A stretch of 49,769 nucleotides of DNA from Actinoplanes cyaneus (GTDB taxonomy: Bacteria; Actinomycetota; Actinomycetes; Mycobacteriales; Micromonosporaceae). The notes under the pieces were generated by a model. That model was not told the origin of the DNA, made no database searches, and saw only the letters and a list, made by a program, of their open reading frames with translations. The position numbers and the translations under genes are program-made. Position 1 is the first letter of the stretch. Every line of letters starts with the position of its first letter. Shown one piece after another: positions 26,477 through 34,717 of the stretch. The stretch is from contig NZ_BOMH01000035.1 of the NCBI RefSeq assembly GCF_016862095.1, positions 1 through 49,769 of the forward strand, given 5' to 3'.

Positions 26477-27555
26477 CCCGCCTCACCCGCGCCGACCTGG
26501 ACGCGCTGCCCTCCTACGTGCCCGGCCGCAACGTCGCCGACCTGGTCCGGGAGCTCGGCATCGCCGAGGCGATCAAGCTGGCCAGCAACGAGGTGCCGTA
26601 CGGGCCGCTGCCCGGGGTCGTCGAGGCGGTCACCGAGGCCGCCCGGGGCATGCACCGCTACCCGGATCTGGCGGCGCTGCAGCTGCGGGACGCGCTCGCC
26701 GAGCGCTACGGGGTCGCGGCCGAGCGGGTGGTCACCGGCTGCGGCTCGGTCGCGCTCGCCGAGGTGCTGGTCAAGGCCACCTGCATGCCGGGGGACGAGG
26801 TCCTCTACTCGTGGCGCTCCTTCGAGGCGTACCCGATCATCGCGGCCGGCGCCGGCGCGACCAGCATCCGCGTACCGAACACCGGCGACCACGGGCACGA
26901 CCTCACGGCGATGGCCGCCGCGATCACCGACCGGACGCGCCTGATCTTCGTCTGCAACCCGAACAACCCGACCGGCACCGCGGTGCGGAAACCGGAGCTC
27001 GACAGGTTCCTCGCGGCGGTGCCGTCGGACGTGCTGGTGGTGCTCGACGAGGCGTACCGGGAGCTGGTCACCGACCCCACGGTGCCCGACGCCCTGGAGA
27101 CGTACGCGGACCGTCGCAACGTCGTCGTCCTGCGGACCATGAGCAAGGCCTGGGGCCTGGCCGGCCTGCGGATGGGTTACCTGGTCGCCCAGCCCGAGGT
27201 CGCCACCGCCGTCCGCAAGGTGCTCACCCCGTTCTCCACCAGCCTGGTCGCGCAGGCCGCCGCACTCGCCGCGCTCGCCCAGGAGCAGGAGGTCGTCCGG
27301 CGCTGCGGCCTGGTCACCGCGGAGCGGGACCGGGTCACCGAGGCGCTGCGCAAGCTCTCCGTCGACGTGCCGGACAGCCAGGCCAACTTCGTGTGGCTGC
27401 CGCTCGGCGACCGGGCGGCGGCGTTCGGCGCGGCCTGCGAGAGCCGCGGCGTGATCGTGCGCCCGTTCCAGCCGGACGGCGTCCGCGTCACCATCGGCAC
27501 CCCGGAGGAGAACGACGCGTTCCTGGCGGCGGCGGAAGCGGCCCTCAACGCCTGA
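26473..27555 (+). CDS. HisC-like aromatic aminotransferase
   Basis: The 360-residue PLP enzyme is a class I/II aminotransferase of the histidinol-phosphate aminotransferase group. The PLP-binding residues are CNPNNPTG (161-168), Asp192 and Tyr195 in LDEAYRE, and the Schiff-base Lys225 in TMSKAWGLAGLRMGY. Actinobacteria have HisC2/Pat enzymes of this kind that act on phenylalanine and tyrosine. The position beside hppD and away from any his gene favours aromatic amino acid transamination, giving 4-hydroxyphenylpyruvate from tyrosine (inference). The start overlaps the RDD gene stop by ATGA. True HisC activity is not excluded. Confidence 0.85.
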   Translation: MTRLTRADLDALPSYVPGRNVADLVRELGIAEAIKLASNEVPYGPLPGVVEAVTEAARGMHRYPDLAALQLRDALAERYGVAAERVVTGCGSVALAEVLVKATCMPGDEVLYSWRSFEAYPIIAAGAGATSIRVPNTGDHGHDLTAMAAAITDRTRLIFVCNPNNPTGTAVRKPELDRFLAAVPSDVLVVLDEAYRELVTDPTVPDALETYADRRNVVVLRTMSKAWGLAGLRMGYLVAQPEVATAVRKVLTPFSTSLVAQAAALAALAQEQEVVRRCGLVTAERDRVTEALRKLSVDVPDSQANFVWLPLGDRAAAFGAACESRGVIVRPFQPDGVRVTIGTPEENDAFLAAAEAALNA

Positions 27556-27595
27556 CCGCGCAACTGCGCTCTCCGCCGGCGCCCTCAGAGCCATC

Positions 27596-27613
27596 AGGAT
27601 CAACTTCAAGATC
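27596..27613. repeat. 18-mer repeat, copy 2
   Basis: AGGATCAACTTCAAGATC is the exact reverse complement of the 18-mer at 20520-20537. Here it lies about 40 bp after the aminotransferase stop and continues into the palindrome TCAAGATCTTGA. Confidence 0.75.
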
Positions 27614-27789
27614 TTGAGGTCCTGTCTCCGCTGTGGTCCGGATCGTCGCTCCCGCGGGGACCCTTGCGGGCTTCGCAGGGCCGTGGCCGGCCCAGGACGC
27701 GAAACCCGAAAGGGCGACGTCCGTGGATGGGCGCGGTTCCGAAAACCCGTGACGGGCTCGCGTGGCGGGCTGATGCCCTACCTGACAAA

Positions 27790-27835
27790 CCTGGCCGGTC
27801 CGCGAATCCGCCGCGGGCCGGCCAGGCTTTTCCTT
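27790..27835 (+). terminator. Rho-independent terminator
   Basis: A 15-bp stem with one T-G pair (27790-27804 with 27812-27826) closes a 7-nt loop and is followed by CTTTTCCTT, the clearest T-tract terminator in the window. It lies 235 bp after the aminotransferase stop, so it ends either a long 3' UTR or a separate small RNA. Confidence 0.85.
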
Positions 27836-28027
27836 GCGGCCGGTTACGACGTTAGCCGCCCGGTCGCGCCGTTCGTCCCGGCCGGCGGCATTGACCCCCG
27901 AACGGGTGGCCCTTCCCGCCTTCGCCGGCGCGCAACGCGCCGCGCCGCCGTTGCGCCACCCGCCGGTCCTGCAGGTCCCGCTTGGCTCAGCCTGCAACGC
28001 GGCCCCGGGGTCGTGCGCGCGCGTGGC

Positions 28028-29248
28028 TCAGTGCGCGGCGGCGGCTTCGGCGGAGACCCGGTGGTGGTCGTCGGCGCTGATCCGGCTCGGGAACACCTCC
28101 CGCGAGGTCAGCACCAGAATCCCGGCGAGCACCGCGAACACCCCCGCCAGCAGCGGCAGCATCCCCAGCTCACCGGCGGTCACGAACCGCTCCCCGACGA
28201 ACGCGCCACCGCCGATCCCCACCTGGAACGCCACCACGTACACCGCCGAGGCGGCGTCCCGCGCGGTCGGCGCCACCCGCATCGGCGTCGCGCCCAGAAA
28301 GACCGGGATAGCCGTGAACGCCCCGCCCCACAGCAGGGTCACCAGGATCGTCGGCACGGTGCCGAGCACGGGCGCGAGCAGCACCACCGACACCGCCTGC
28401 ACCCCGATCAGGATGAGCAGGACCGGCCCGGGGCGCCGATCGACGTACCGTCCGACCACGAAGTTGGCGAGCAGCCCGACCGCGCCGTACCCGAGCAGCA
28501 GCGCGCTGAGCCCGGCCCCGTCCAGCCCGGCGTCCCGGCGTACCAGTGGCGCGATGTACGTGTAGGCGGCGAAGTGCCCGATCACCAGCACCGCGGTCAC
28601 GGCGCACAGCCGTGCCACCCGCCGGTCCCGCAGGATCAACACCGCGTTGCGCAGCCGTGCCCCGGAGCCCATGGCCATGTCCCGTGGCAGTGGCGGCAGT
28701 TTCGGCAGCACCGCGAGCAGCAGCGCCACGCAGACCGCCCCGCCGGCCGCCATCAGCCCGATCGCCACCCGCCAGCCCAGCCACTGCCCGACAGCGGTGC
28801 CCAGCGGCACGCCCAGCACGATCGCGAGCGAGTTCCCGATGAAGGTCATCGCGGTGGCCCGGCCGATCTGGTCCGGCGGCGCGAGCCGGGCGATGATCGG
28901 CCCGATCACCGACCAGAACACGCCGTGCGCGAGCGCGCAGACGAGCCGGGCTAGCGCGAGCACGAGGAAGGTCGGGGCGAACGTCGCGGCCGCCTGCGAG
29001 ACGGCGAAAATCGCTACCGTGACGGCGAGCAGGGTGTGCCGGGGCACTCGCATGGTCAGCGCGGTGAGCGGGATCGTGCTGAGTGCCGCGACCACGGCAT
29101 AACTGGTCAGCAGCAGGCCCACCTGGGCCTCGGTGACGTGCAGCCCGGTCGAGATCTGCGGCAGCAGCCCGACCGGCAGGGTCTCCGCTGTGACGTAGAA
29201 GAACGTGGATGCACCGAGAACGACCAGTGCGGGGCGGTGGAAACTCAC
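28028..29248 (-). CDS. MFS efflux transporter (DHA1-like)
   Basis: The 406-residue protein has about twelve hydrophobic helices in two halves and belongs to the major facilitator superfamily, DHA1/sugar-efflux-like branch. Motif A-like sequence lies between helices 2 and 3 (TALTMRVPRHTLL), and GVPLGTAVGQWLGWR fits the motif C region. It probably exports a sugar-like compound or drug by proton antiport. The divergent ROK regulator gene, 46 bp away, points to a sugar signal (inference). GTG 29248 is the adopted start, and ATG 29278 would overlap the operator-like palindrome and is an alternative. Confidence 0.85.
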   Translation of the reverse strand: MSFHRPALVVLGASTFFYVTAETLPVGLLPQISTGLHVTEAQVGLLLTSYAVVAALSTIPLTALTMRVPRHTLLAVTVAIFAVSQAAATFAPTFLVLALARLVCALAHGVFWSVIGPIIARLAPPDQIGRATAMTFIGNSLAIVLGVPLGTAVGQWLGWRVAIGLMAAGGAVCVALLLAVLPKLPPLPRDMAMGSGARLRNAVLILRDRRVARLCAVTAVLVIGHFAAYTYIAPLVRRDAGLDGAGLSALLLGYGAVGLLANFVVGRYVDRRPGPVLLILIGVQAVSVVLLAPVLGTVPTILVTLLWGGAFTAIPVFLGATPMRVAPTARDAASAVYVVAFQVGIGGGAFVGERFVTAGELGMLPLLAGVFAVLAGILVLTSREVFPSRISADDHHRVSAEAAAAH

Positions 29249-29257
29249 TCCCGCAGA

Positions 29258-29281
29258 ATAAGCTCTGAACAAGAGCATAAA
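29258..29281. promoter_or_regulatory. Operator-like palindrome between MFS and ROK genes
   Basis: AATAAGCTCT and AAGAGCATAA (29257-29266 and 29271-29280) form an imperfect inverted repeat centred on GAAC. This AT-rich island sits in the 46-bp gap between the two divergent genes, the expected place for the ROK repressor site. Confidence 0.45.
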
Positions 29282-29294
29282 AAGGGGAACGGAT

Positions 29295-30482
29295 GTGACG
29301 ACGCGCTCCACCGAACTTCTCCGAGTGGTGCACCGCAGCCCCGGGGTGACCCGGGCGGACGCCGCCCGGCTGGTCGGCATCGGCACCGGCACCGCCACCG
29401 AGCTGGTCGCCAAGCTGAGCCGCGCCGCGCTCCTGATCCAGGGTCCGGCCGCGCCGAGCGGCACCCGGGGCCGCCCGACCACCGTCCTGCTCCCGCACCC
29501 CGAGGGCCCGCTCGTCGTGGCCGTCGCGATCACCCACGAGATCTGGCGGGCCGAGGTGGTCGAGCTGGGTGGCGCCGCACACACCGCGCTGCAGGGCCGG
29601 CACGCGGGCGCCGCCTGGCCCGAGGTCCGTTCGGCGGTGCGGGGCGCGATCGAGGAGCTTCGCGTGCGGTACGGCGGTCGCCTGCGCGCGGCCGGCATCT
29701 CCGCCCCCGGCACGGTCTCCCGTGACCGTCGCCTGGACGCGGTCGGCCCCGGCTGGCACGACGCCGACCTGACCGCTCTCTGGCCGGAGGCGGAGGTCCT
29801 CGTCGCCGGCAACGACGCCACCCTGGCCGCCACCGCCGAGTCGCGCCGCGGTGCCGCTGTCGACGCCGCCGTCGCCCTGCACCTGCGCATCGAAGCCGGC
29901 CTGGGCGGCGCCGTCGTCGAGGACGGCCGCCCGGTCATCGGCGCCCGCGGCGCTGCCGGTGAGTTCGGTCATATGCCGTTCGGCGATCCGTCGGTCCGCT
30001 GCCCGTGCGGCGCCCGCGGGTGCTGGGGCGTCGCGGTCGACGGTCACGAGCTGGCCCGCCTCCTCGGCGACCCGACCCCGGTCGACACCCTCTCCTACGC
30101 CCGCCGCGTGATCACGTCAGCGGCGGAGCTGCTCGCCGGTGCTCCCGCCACACCGGCTGCCCCCGCGGTCGCGGCCGTTCACGCCGTCGCCGCACCGGTC
30201 CCCCCAGCGGTCGCGGCCGTCCGCGCTGTCGCCGCGAATCTCGGCCGTGGCATCGCCGGCCTCGTCAACGGCCTGGACGCGGACCTGGTCACCCTCGGTG
30301 GACTGGGCGCCGATCTGCTGGCCACGGTCCCGGAGGAGATCCACGCCGCCTACCGTGACGGGCTGATGTCGATCCACCGCGACGCGCCGCCCCCGATCCG
30401 CCCCGCCGCGCTCGGTGACGGCGGCCCCATCGCCGGAGCGGCCGAGGAGGCCTGGGCGGCCCTGCTGCCGCGCCTGGCATAG
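29295..30482 (+). CDS. ROK-family transcriptional regulator
   Basis: The 395-residue protein has an N-terminal winged helix (VTRADAARLVGIGTGTATELVAKLSRAAL, about 17-45) and a ROK sugar-kinase-like domain (about 70-395). The zinc-binding signature CPCGARGCW follows GEFGHMPF (about 217-240). The ATP-binding DxGGT motif is degenerate (VAVAITHEIWRAE), as usual for regulators that bind sugars but do not phosphorylate them. An Ala/Pro/Val-rich insertion (about 276-314), with repeated PAVAAV(H/R)AVA units, interrupts the C-terminal half. GTG 29295 follows AGGGGA. It probably represses the divergent MFS exporter and itself. Confidence 0.88.
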   Translation: MTTRSTELLRVVHRSPGVTRADAARLVGIGTGTATELVAKLSRAALLIQGPAAPSGTRGRPTTVLLPHPEGPLVVAVAITHEIWRAEVVELGGAAHTALQGRHAGAAWPEVRSAVRGAIEELRVRYGGRLRAAGISAPGTVSRDRRLDAVGPGWHDADLTALWPEAEVLVAGNDATLAATAESRRGAAVDAAVALHLRIEAGLGGAVVEDGRPVIGARGAAGEFGHMPFGDPSVRCPCGARGCWGVAVDGHELARLLGDPTPVDTLSYARRVITSAAELLAGAPATPAAPAVAAVHAVAAPVPPAVAAVRAVAANLGRGIAGLVNGLDADLVTLGGLGADLLATVPEEIHAAYRDGLMSIHRDAPPPIRPAALGDGGPIAGAAEEAWAALLPRLA

Positions 30483-30501
30483 CCCCACCGGAAACGGAGA
30501 A

Positions 30502-30527
30502 GGCCTGGCAGCGATCGCTGCCAGGCC
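30502..30527. terminator. Perfect 26-bp palindrome, probable terminator
   Basis: The sequence from 30502 to 30527 equals its own reverse complement (half-site GGCCTGGCAGCGA). It lies 20 bp after the ROK gene stop and before the convergent beta-propeller gene. As RNA it would form a long hairpin in either direction. Confidence 0.7.
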
Positions 30528-30564
30528 ACTCCCATGCTCTCGCCGCGGACCCGTCACGGTTCTC

Positions 30565-30616
30565 CGCTGGTGCTCACGGTGGTCGTCCGGGACGAACAAC
30601 CACCATCAGCACCAGC
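30565..30616. repeat. Dispersed inverted repeat, copy B
   Basis: Arms starting GCTGGTGCTCACGGTGG and ending in the near-complement CCACCATCAGCACCAGC lie between the ROK and beta-propeller gene ends. The arms are imperfect but the outer core is the same as in copy A (20354-20408). Confidence 0.75.
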
Positions 30617-30636
30617 CGGGCGACGCGGCGCAAACC

Positions 30637-31791
30637 CTAGATCGAGACGATCAGCACCATGTTGGCCGAGAAGAAGTGCGTCGGCGACTCCGGGTCCTTG
30701 GATCCGCCCTTACGCAACCGCTCGATCGCCATGTAGTGCTCGGAGACCTGCACCGCCCCGACGTTCCAGTCGATCTCTTCACGCTTGGACACCCCGAGCC
30801 GGAACCGGTACTGCCGGAGCCCGGTCGACGGGTCCAGCGCGACCAGGTCGTTCTTCGGCGTCAGCAGCAGCAGCCGTCCGGGCGGGCCGCCGAGCACCTT
30901 CGCCAGCCCGTTCCACGTCCACACCTTGGTCCCGTCGTCCCGGTAACCGGTCACGACCCGGCCCTGGACCCCCACGACGATGCCACCCGCCACCGTCGTC
31001 CCCGGGGTGTCGAGCGCGACCGCCCGGCGCGGCTGGAGCAGCGAGGTCCGCCACCCGTGGCTGGCCCCGTCCCGGAACCCGAGACAGTTCGAGTGCCCCA
31101 CCGGGCAGCCGACCGCGGTGAACGGCCCGGTCGGCCACCCGGCCACCGGCTGCCCCGTGGTGAGGGCGTAGGAGGTGTTCCCGCACACATACGCCCCGCC
31201 GGCCGTGGTGAAGCCGTTCGTGCAATCGACCGGAGCCGTGGCACGCCAGCGCTCGGCGCCGGTGCTCGCGTCGTACGCGATGAGCTCCTGCCCTGCCGTG
31301 ACCAGGACGGTGCCGGAGGAGACCCGCAGGTCCGGCGGATTCCAGACCGTCGGGGCGCCGGTGCGGTGACCGGCGTAATCCGGCGCATCCGGGCCGTCGG
31401 CACGCCAGGCGACGTTGCCGGTACGGCCGTCGAGCCCAACCACCACACCGTCGGACCACCGCGTGATCACCATCGTGTCGTCGGTGACGACGCCACTGAG
31501 CTGCGCCGGCCAGCGCCGCAGCGACCAGCGTGTCGTGTTCAGCCCGTGGGCATAGATCGGATCGTCCGCGCGCACCTGATGCTTCGCGGCGTAGATGCGC
31601 AGCCGATCCTGGAAGATCAGCGGCGCCACATTGACGTGGGCGAACGCGCCGCGCTGGGCGATGACCAGCGGAGGGTAGGGCGTTTTCGCGGTCGCCAGCA
31701 CTTCGGCGGGCTTGAGGATCCGCCAGCCGACCAAAACCGTGGCCAGCAGCAGAAGCACCGCCGCTGACCCTCGCAGCAGCACTCGTGTCAC
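30637..31791 (-). CDS. Membrane-anchored PQQ-like beta-propeller protein (copy 3)
   Basis: The 384-residue protein has an N-terminal membrane helix (about 8-25) and an extracytoplasmic beta-propeller: VVGLDGRTGNVAWRAD, AYDASTGAERWRA and ALDPSTGLRQYRF are blade-like repeats. Cysteines near 189, 199, 223 and 230 may pair. It is the third protein of this plan in the window (also 7104 and 22267). No catalytic motif is visible. The start is 33 bp from the stop-proximal side of no other minus-strand gene, the next upstream gene ending at 31825, so co-transcription with that gene is possible. Confidence 0.78.
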   Translation of the reverse strand: MTRVLLRGSAAVLLLLATVLVGWRILKPAEVLATAKTPYPPLVIAQRGAFAHVNVAPLIFQDRLRIYAAKHQVRADDPIYAHGLNTTRWSLRRWPAQLSGVVTDDTMVITRWSDGVVVGLDGRTGNVAWRADGPDAPDYAGHRTGAPTVWNPPDLRVSSGTVLVTAGQELIAYDASTGAERWRATAPVDCTNGFTTAGGAYVCGNTSYALTTGQPVAGWPTGPFTAVGCPVGHSNCLGFRDGASHGWRTSLLQPRRAVALDTPGTTVAGGIVVGVQGRVVTGYRDDGTKVWTWNGLAKVLGGPPGRLLLLTPKNDLVALDPSTGLRQYRFRLGVSKREEIDWNVGAVQVSEHYMAIERLRKGGSKDPESPTHFFSANMVLIVSI

Positions 31792-31824
31792 AGCGGGGAG
31801 TATGTCAGGCCCGGTCGAGGCGGA

Positions 31825-32664
31825 TCACTCGTACCCACCGTTGATCAATCCGAGACGGACCAATTCGGTCAGCGGCTCCACCACATTCGCCGCGCCGAAA
31901 CCGGCGAAGAGGGGGCGTGGCATCTCCCGCCGCGACCGCGCCGGCTCCACCAGCGGCACCGGATGTGTCGCGGCCAGCGCCTCGGCGACCTCGGCCACCT
32001 CGGCGCCGTCCGCCGCAAGCAGCGTCGCGACCAGCACGTTGAGGAAGCCGTGATGGGTAAAACCGGTCTCCGGGTCGGTGTGCCGGGTGGCGTGCCGCAA
32101 ACCGGCGGCGAGCTTGAACGGCAACTCCCGATCGCGGCAGGCGCAGATCACGGCGGCCAGTTCCACCGGAGTCGGGAAGAGCTCGGCGGCCAGCCCCCCG
32201 ACCCGGAACTTCGGCGCGATCGACTGACCCGCCCGCCGGGCCTCGGCGAGCGTGTCCAGAGCACCGATCAGCCCCCAGCTCAGCGGGATCTCCGCCCACA
32301 CGTGGAAGGTCTCCTGGGCCGCGAACGTGCGCAGCAGGGCGAGACCGGGCTGCGGATCCTCGCCACGCCGGGCGACCGCCGCCTCGACGTGTGCGATCAC
32401 CATGCCGGCCGAGCGCAGTTTCTCCACGGTCGCGGGCAGCGCGCCGGCCGGGATGTCGCCGATCAGCGCCCCCGCGAGCCGGGGCACCGGCTCCGAGCCC
32501 ACCACCGACGCCGGGACCAGCAAGGCGCCGATCAGCTCCGCGTACCACGCCGAGGCGTGCTCGTGGAACTTCGCCTCGGCCTCGGTCAGGCCGATCGGGC
32601 TGGGCGGCAACAGGGACGCGTCATCGACGAGCCCGGCATACAGCGGAGGCACCATCGTCGACAC
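31825..32664 (-). CDS. Conserved protein of unknown function
   Basis: The 279-residue protein has no signal peptide or membrane helix. Notable stretches are YAGLVDDASLLPPS near the N-terminus, and in the C-terminal half APKFRVGGL, ELPFKLAAGLRHATRH and HHGFLNVLVA. These resemble a widespread family of uncharacterised bacterial proteins that may have a TIM-barrel-like fold, with the RVGG, KLAAGLRH and HGFLN elements on strand ends where an active site would lie (inference). Start is GTG 32664, and ATG 32655 is an alternative. Function is unknown. Confidence 0.65.
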   Translation of the reverse strand: MSTMVPPLYAGLVDDASLLPPSPIGLTEAEAKFHEHASAWYAELIGALLVPASVVGSEPVPRLAGALIGDIPAGALPATVEKLRSAGMVIAHVEAAVARRGEDPQPGLALLRTFAAQETFHVWAEIPLSWGLIGALDTLAEARRAGQSIAPKFRVGGLAAELFPTPVELAAVICACRDRELPFKLAAGLRHATRHTDPETGFTHHGFLNVLVATLLAADGAEVAEVAEALAATHPVPLVEPARSRREMPRPLFAGFGAANVVEPLTELVRLGLINGGYE

Positions 32665-32709
32665 GACCCGAACCTAACGGACCACGCGTGAGCCGGACAA
32701 CAGTGTGAC

Positions 32710-33366
32710 TCAGACGAGCCAGACCGCCGTTTCGACGGTCAGGCCCGTGGGCAGCGGTTTCTCCGTCGGGAAGGCCGGTATCCGGAAGGCGACGACGTGC
32801 CCGGGGTCGGCGGTCAGGCGCATGCAGTACGCCCGGCCGGCCTCCAACTCCAGATACTGCGATTGGTACGTGGCGCCGTTGGCCTCGGCGCACGCCTCCG
32901 GCCCGGCGAACGGATCACCGGCGGCGCGGGCCACCACCGACCGCTGCTCCAGCGGATCGGCGCTCCACACACGTTCGTCGCCGTCCGCGCAGTTCTGCAC
33001 GGTGTCGTCCTTGCCCGGGGTCGAGCAGATCAGCGACATGTCCCCGGTCCACGCATCCGGGCCCGGGCGCACCTGGTCGCGCAGCAGCACCGCGGTCTGC
33101 GGGTACTTGTCACCCTTCGGCAGCGGCAGCTCCAGCCGCTGAACAGCGGCGCCGAGGGCGGCCTGCGGCGACCTCACCTCGGCGGCCGGCGTCCCTTTCG
33201 GCTTGTGCGACCGGTAGAGCAGCACCCCGGTCGCCGCAGCGGCGAGCGTCATGATCACCAGGCCGGCGGCGAAGTAGGTGCGGCCCAGCGTCTCCGCCCG
33301 GAACAGCACGACCAGCACGACGGCCAGCGCCACGAGCGCCAGCGCGGCAATCAGAAGATCGGCCAT
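32710..33366 (-). CDS. Membrane protein of unknown function
   Basis: The 218-residue protein has two N-terminal membrane helices (about 3-20 and 30-50), with the rest outside the cytoplasm: a soluble domain with six cysteines (about 115-185) and the stretches GPEACAEANGATYQSQYLELEAG and HVVAFRIPAFP, quoted here in parts under 20 residues as GPEACAEANG, YLELEAGRAYC and HVVAFRIPAF. The longer open frame upstream to 33666 is GC-rich low-complexity sequence and was not accepted, since ATG 33366 begins directly before the first helix. Function is unknown. Confidence 0.65.
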   Translation of the reverse strand: MADLLIAALALVALAVVLVVLFRAETLGRTYFAAGLVIMTLAAAATGVLLYRSHKPKGTPAAEVRSPQAALGAAVQRLELPLPKGDKYPQTAVLLRDQVRPGPDAWTGDMSLICSTPGKDDTVQNCADGDERVWSADPLEQRSVVARAAGDPFAGPEACAEANGATYQSQYLELEAGRAYCMRLTADPGHVVAFRIPAFPTEKPLPTGLTVETAVWLV

Positions 33367-33577
33367 GCGGCCAAAATACGGGGGCGGCGGTCTATCCGCT
33401 CCTTTTCCTGTACGGCGGTGAGCAGTCGCGCGGCCTCCGCCGTACCCCGCGGATCGAGCCTGAAAGCCCGACCACCGGCGACCGCGACGCCGAGCCGGCG
33501 CCGACCCGGGCGGGACCGGGCAACCCTGGGCAGGACGGGGCGGCCCCGGGCAGGACGGGGCAGGAGCGGGCGGGCCG
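33367..33577. other. Intergenic low-complexity stretch
   Basis: These 211 bp hold short direct repeats of GGGCAGGACGGGGC (about 33530 and 33549) and related GGGCGGGAC units. No gene or clear hairpin was recognised. Confidence 0.4.
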
Positions 33578-34699
33578 TCACCGGCGGCGGAGCAGGACCA
33601 GCCCCTCGGCGACGGCTGCCAGGACCATGCCCGCGAGGAGCGTGGGCAGACCACCGACCACCGCATACGCCACCAGGAACAGCGGCGCGGCGAAGGTCAG
33701 GTAGAGCGCCACGACGAGCGCCCGCTTCCCCGAGCGCAGGCGCGCGAGCACGAGCCCGGCCGGCTCGGTGAGGCGACTGCGGAACCAGAAGACGACAGCG
33801 GCGAAGACCAGGAACCCGATCAGCCCCGCCCAGACCCGCGAGATGCCCGTGCTGATCAGCGTCATCGCGGCGGTGACCACGGCCGCGACCAGGGTGCCGT
33901 TCGCGCCGTAGCGGATGGTCTCCAGCACCGCGTCGGCAGAGTCCGCGGAGACGTCCAGCACCGGCTTGCTCGGGCGGCTGATCGCCGGCGGCTCCGCGAA
34001 GTTCGACGGGGCCGGCGTCGCCGTCGGCTGCTCGACCGGGAACCTGTCCGGCTCCGTCCGCGGAGCACCCAGCGACGCCTCCTCCGCCAGATCCTCCAGC
34101 GCGCGGGCCCAGCGGCGCCGCTCCAGGCGGACGATCCCGACATCCTGCCCGGCGTCACCGATCGCCGAATCAAGATCCAGCGCTTCCGCGTACGCCCGCT
34201 GGGCCAGATCGAAGAGTCGCAGCCGCGCGGCGACCACGGCCAGAACGAGATGCGCCTCGGCCTCGGACGGCGCGACCCGCACCCCGTTCCACGCGGCGTT
34301 CAGCGCCTCCTGGCCGTTACGCGACTCGCTCAGCAGCGCGGCGCCGGTGCGTTGCGCGTACGCATCCTCGGGCCAGGCCCGCAGAATCTCCCCGGCGATC
34401 TGCGCGGCCTCACCGAAACGCCGGCTGTCGGTCAGCGCCATCGCCCGCACCACCAGCGCCGCCAGCGTGCCCGGGTCAGCCGCGGCAGCCCGGTCGGCGG
34501 CGACCAGCGCCTCGGTGGGCTGATCGGCGGCCAGGTGGATGCGGGCCAGCGTGGCCAGCAGGGCGGACTCGTCCGGAGCACTCTGCAGACCGGCGGCGAC
34601 CTCCTCGGCGGCCTCGTCGTAACGGCCGAGGTCGGCGAGCAGCAGCGCACGCTGGCGGTGTTCCTCCGGCGTGGTGTCGGGCTCCATGGGGGCGGGCAC
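33578..34699 (-). CDS. TPR protein with C-terminal membrane segments
   Basis: The 373-residue protein has tetratricopeptide repeats over about residues 10-205 (for example LLADLGRYDEAAEEVAAGL and LARIHLAADQPTEALVAAD), a Pro-rich linker (about 215-245) and four hydrophobic helices near the C-terminus (about 265-280, 286-303, 322-340 and 345-362). TPRs usually mediate protein contacts. This arrangement suggests a membrane-bound adaptor with a cytoplasmic scaffold. The start is GTG 34699, with ATG 34687 as an in-frame alternative. It follows the PPOX gene stop by 18 nt on the same strand. No partner is evident. Confidence 0.75.
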   Translation of the reverse strand: MPAPMEPDTTPEEHRQRALLLADLGRYDEAAEEVAAGLQSAPDESALLATLARIHLAADQPTEALVAADRAAAADPGTLAALVVRAMALTDSRRFGEAAQIAGEILRAWPEDAYAQRTGAALLSESRNGQEALNAAWNGVRVAPSEAEAHLVLAVVAARLRLFDLAQRAYAEALDLDSAIGDAGQDVGIVRLERRRWARALEDLAEEASLGAPRTEPDRFPVEQPTATPAPSNFAEPPAISRPSKPVLDVSADSADAVLETIRYGANGTLVAAVVTAAMTLISTGISRVWAGLIGFLVFAAVVFWFRSRLTEPAGLVLARLRSGKRALVVALYLTFAAPLFLVAYAVVGGLPTLLAGMVLAAVAEGLVLLRRR

Positions 34700-34717
34700 A
34701 GTCGGAGCGTAGGCGGT

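Larger units (their letters stand above)
27556..28027. other. 472-bp convergent region with many hairpins, no gene
   Basis: No credible gene lies between the aminotransferase and MFS gene ends. The stretch contains the 18-mer repeat (27596-27613), a bulged hairpin around 27667-27685, the terminator at 27790-27835, and a nested structure formed by CGGGTGGC/GCCACCCG (27903/27955) around GCGCAACG/CGTTGCGC (27930/27949). It could be a decayed repeat element or encode a small structured RNA. Confidence 0.5.

Noticed and set aside
27640..27800. Riboswitch candidates (ydaO, cobalamin or SAM type)
   Set aside because: Hairpins are present, but no conserved core of these classes could be matched and no gene follows in the right orientation.
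27545..27997. 150-codon minus-strand frame in the aminotransferase-MFS gap
   Set aside because: It contains the terminator and hairpins, has no ribosome site and no recognisable protein pattern, so I treat the stretch as non-coding.
33367..33666. N-terminal extension of the membrane protein at 32710
   Set aside because: The extension is Pro/Arg/Gly-rich, overlaps the TPR gene and ends exactly where a normal membrane protein start (ATG 33366) occurs.
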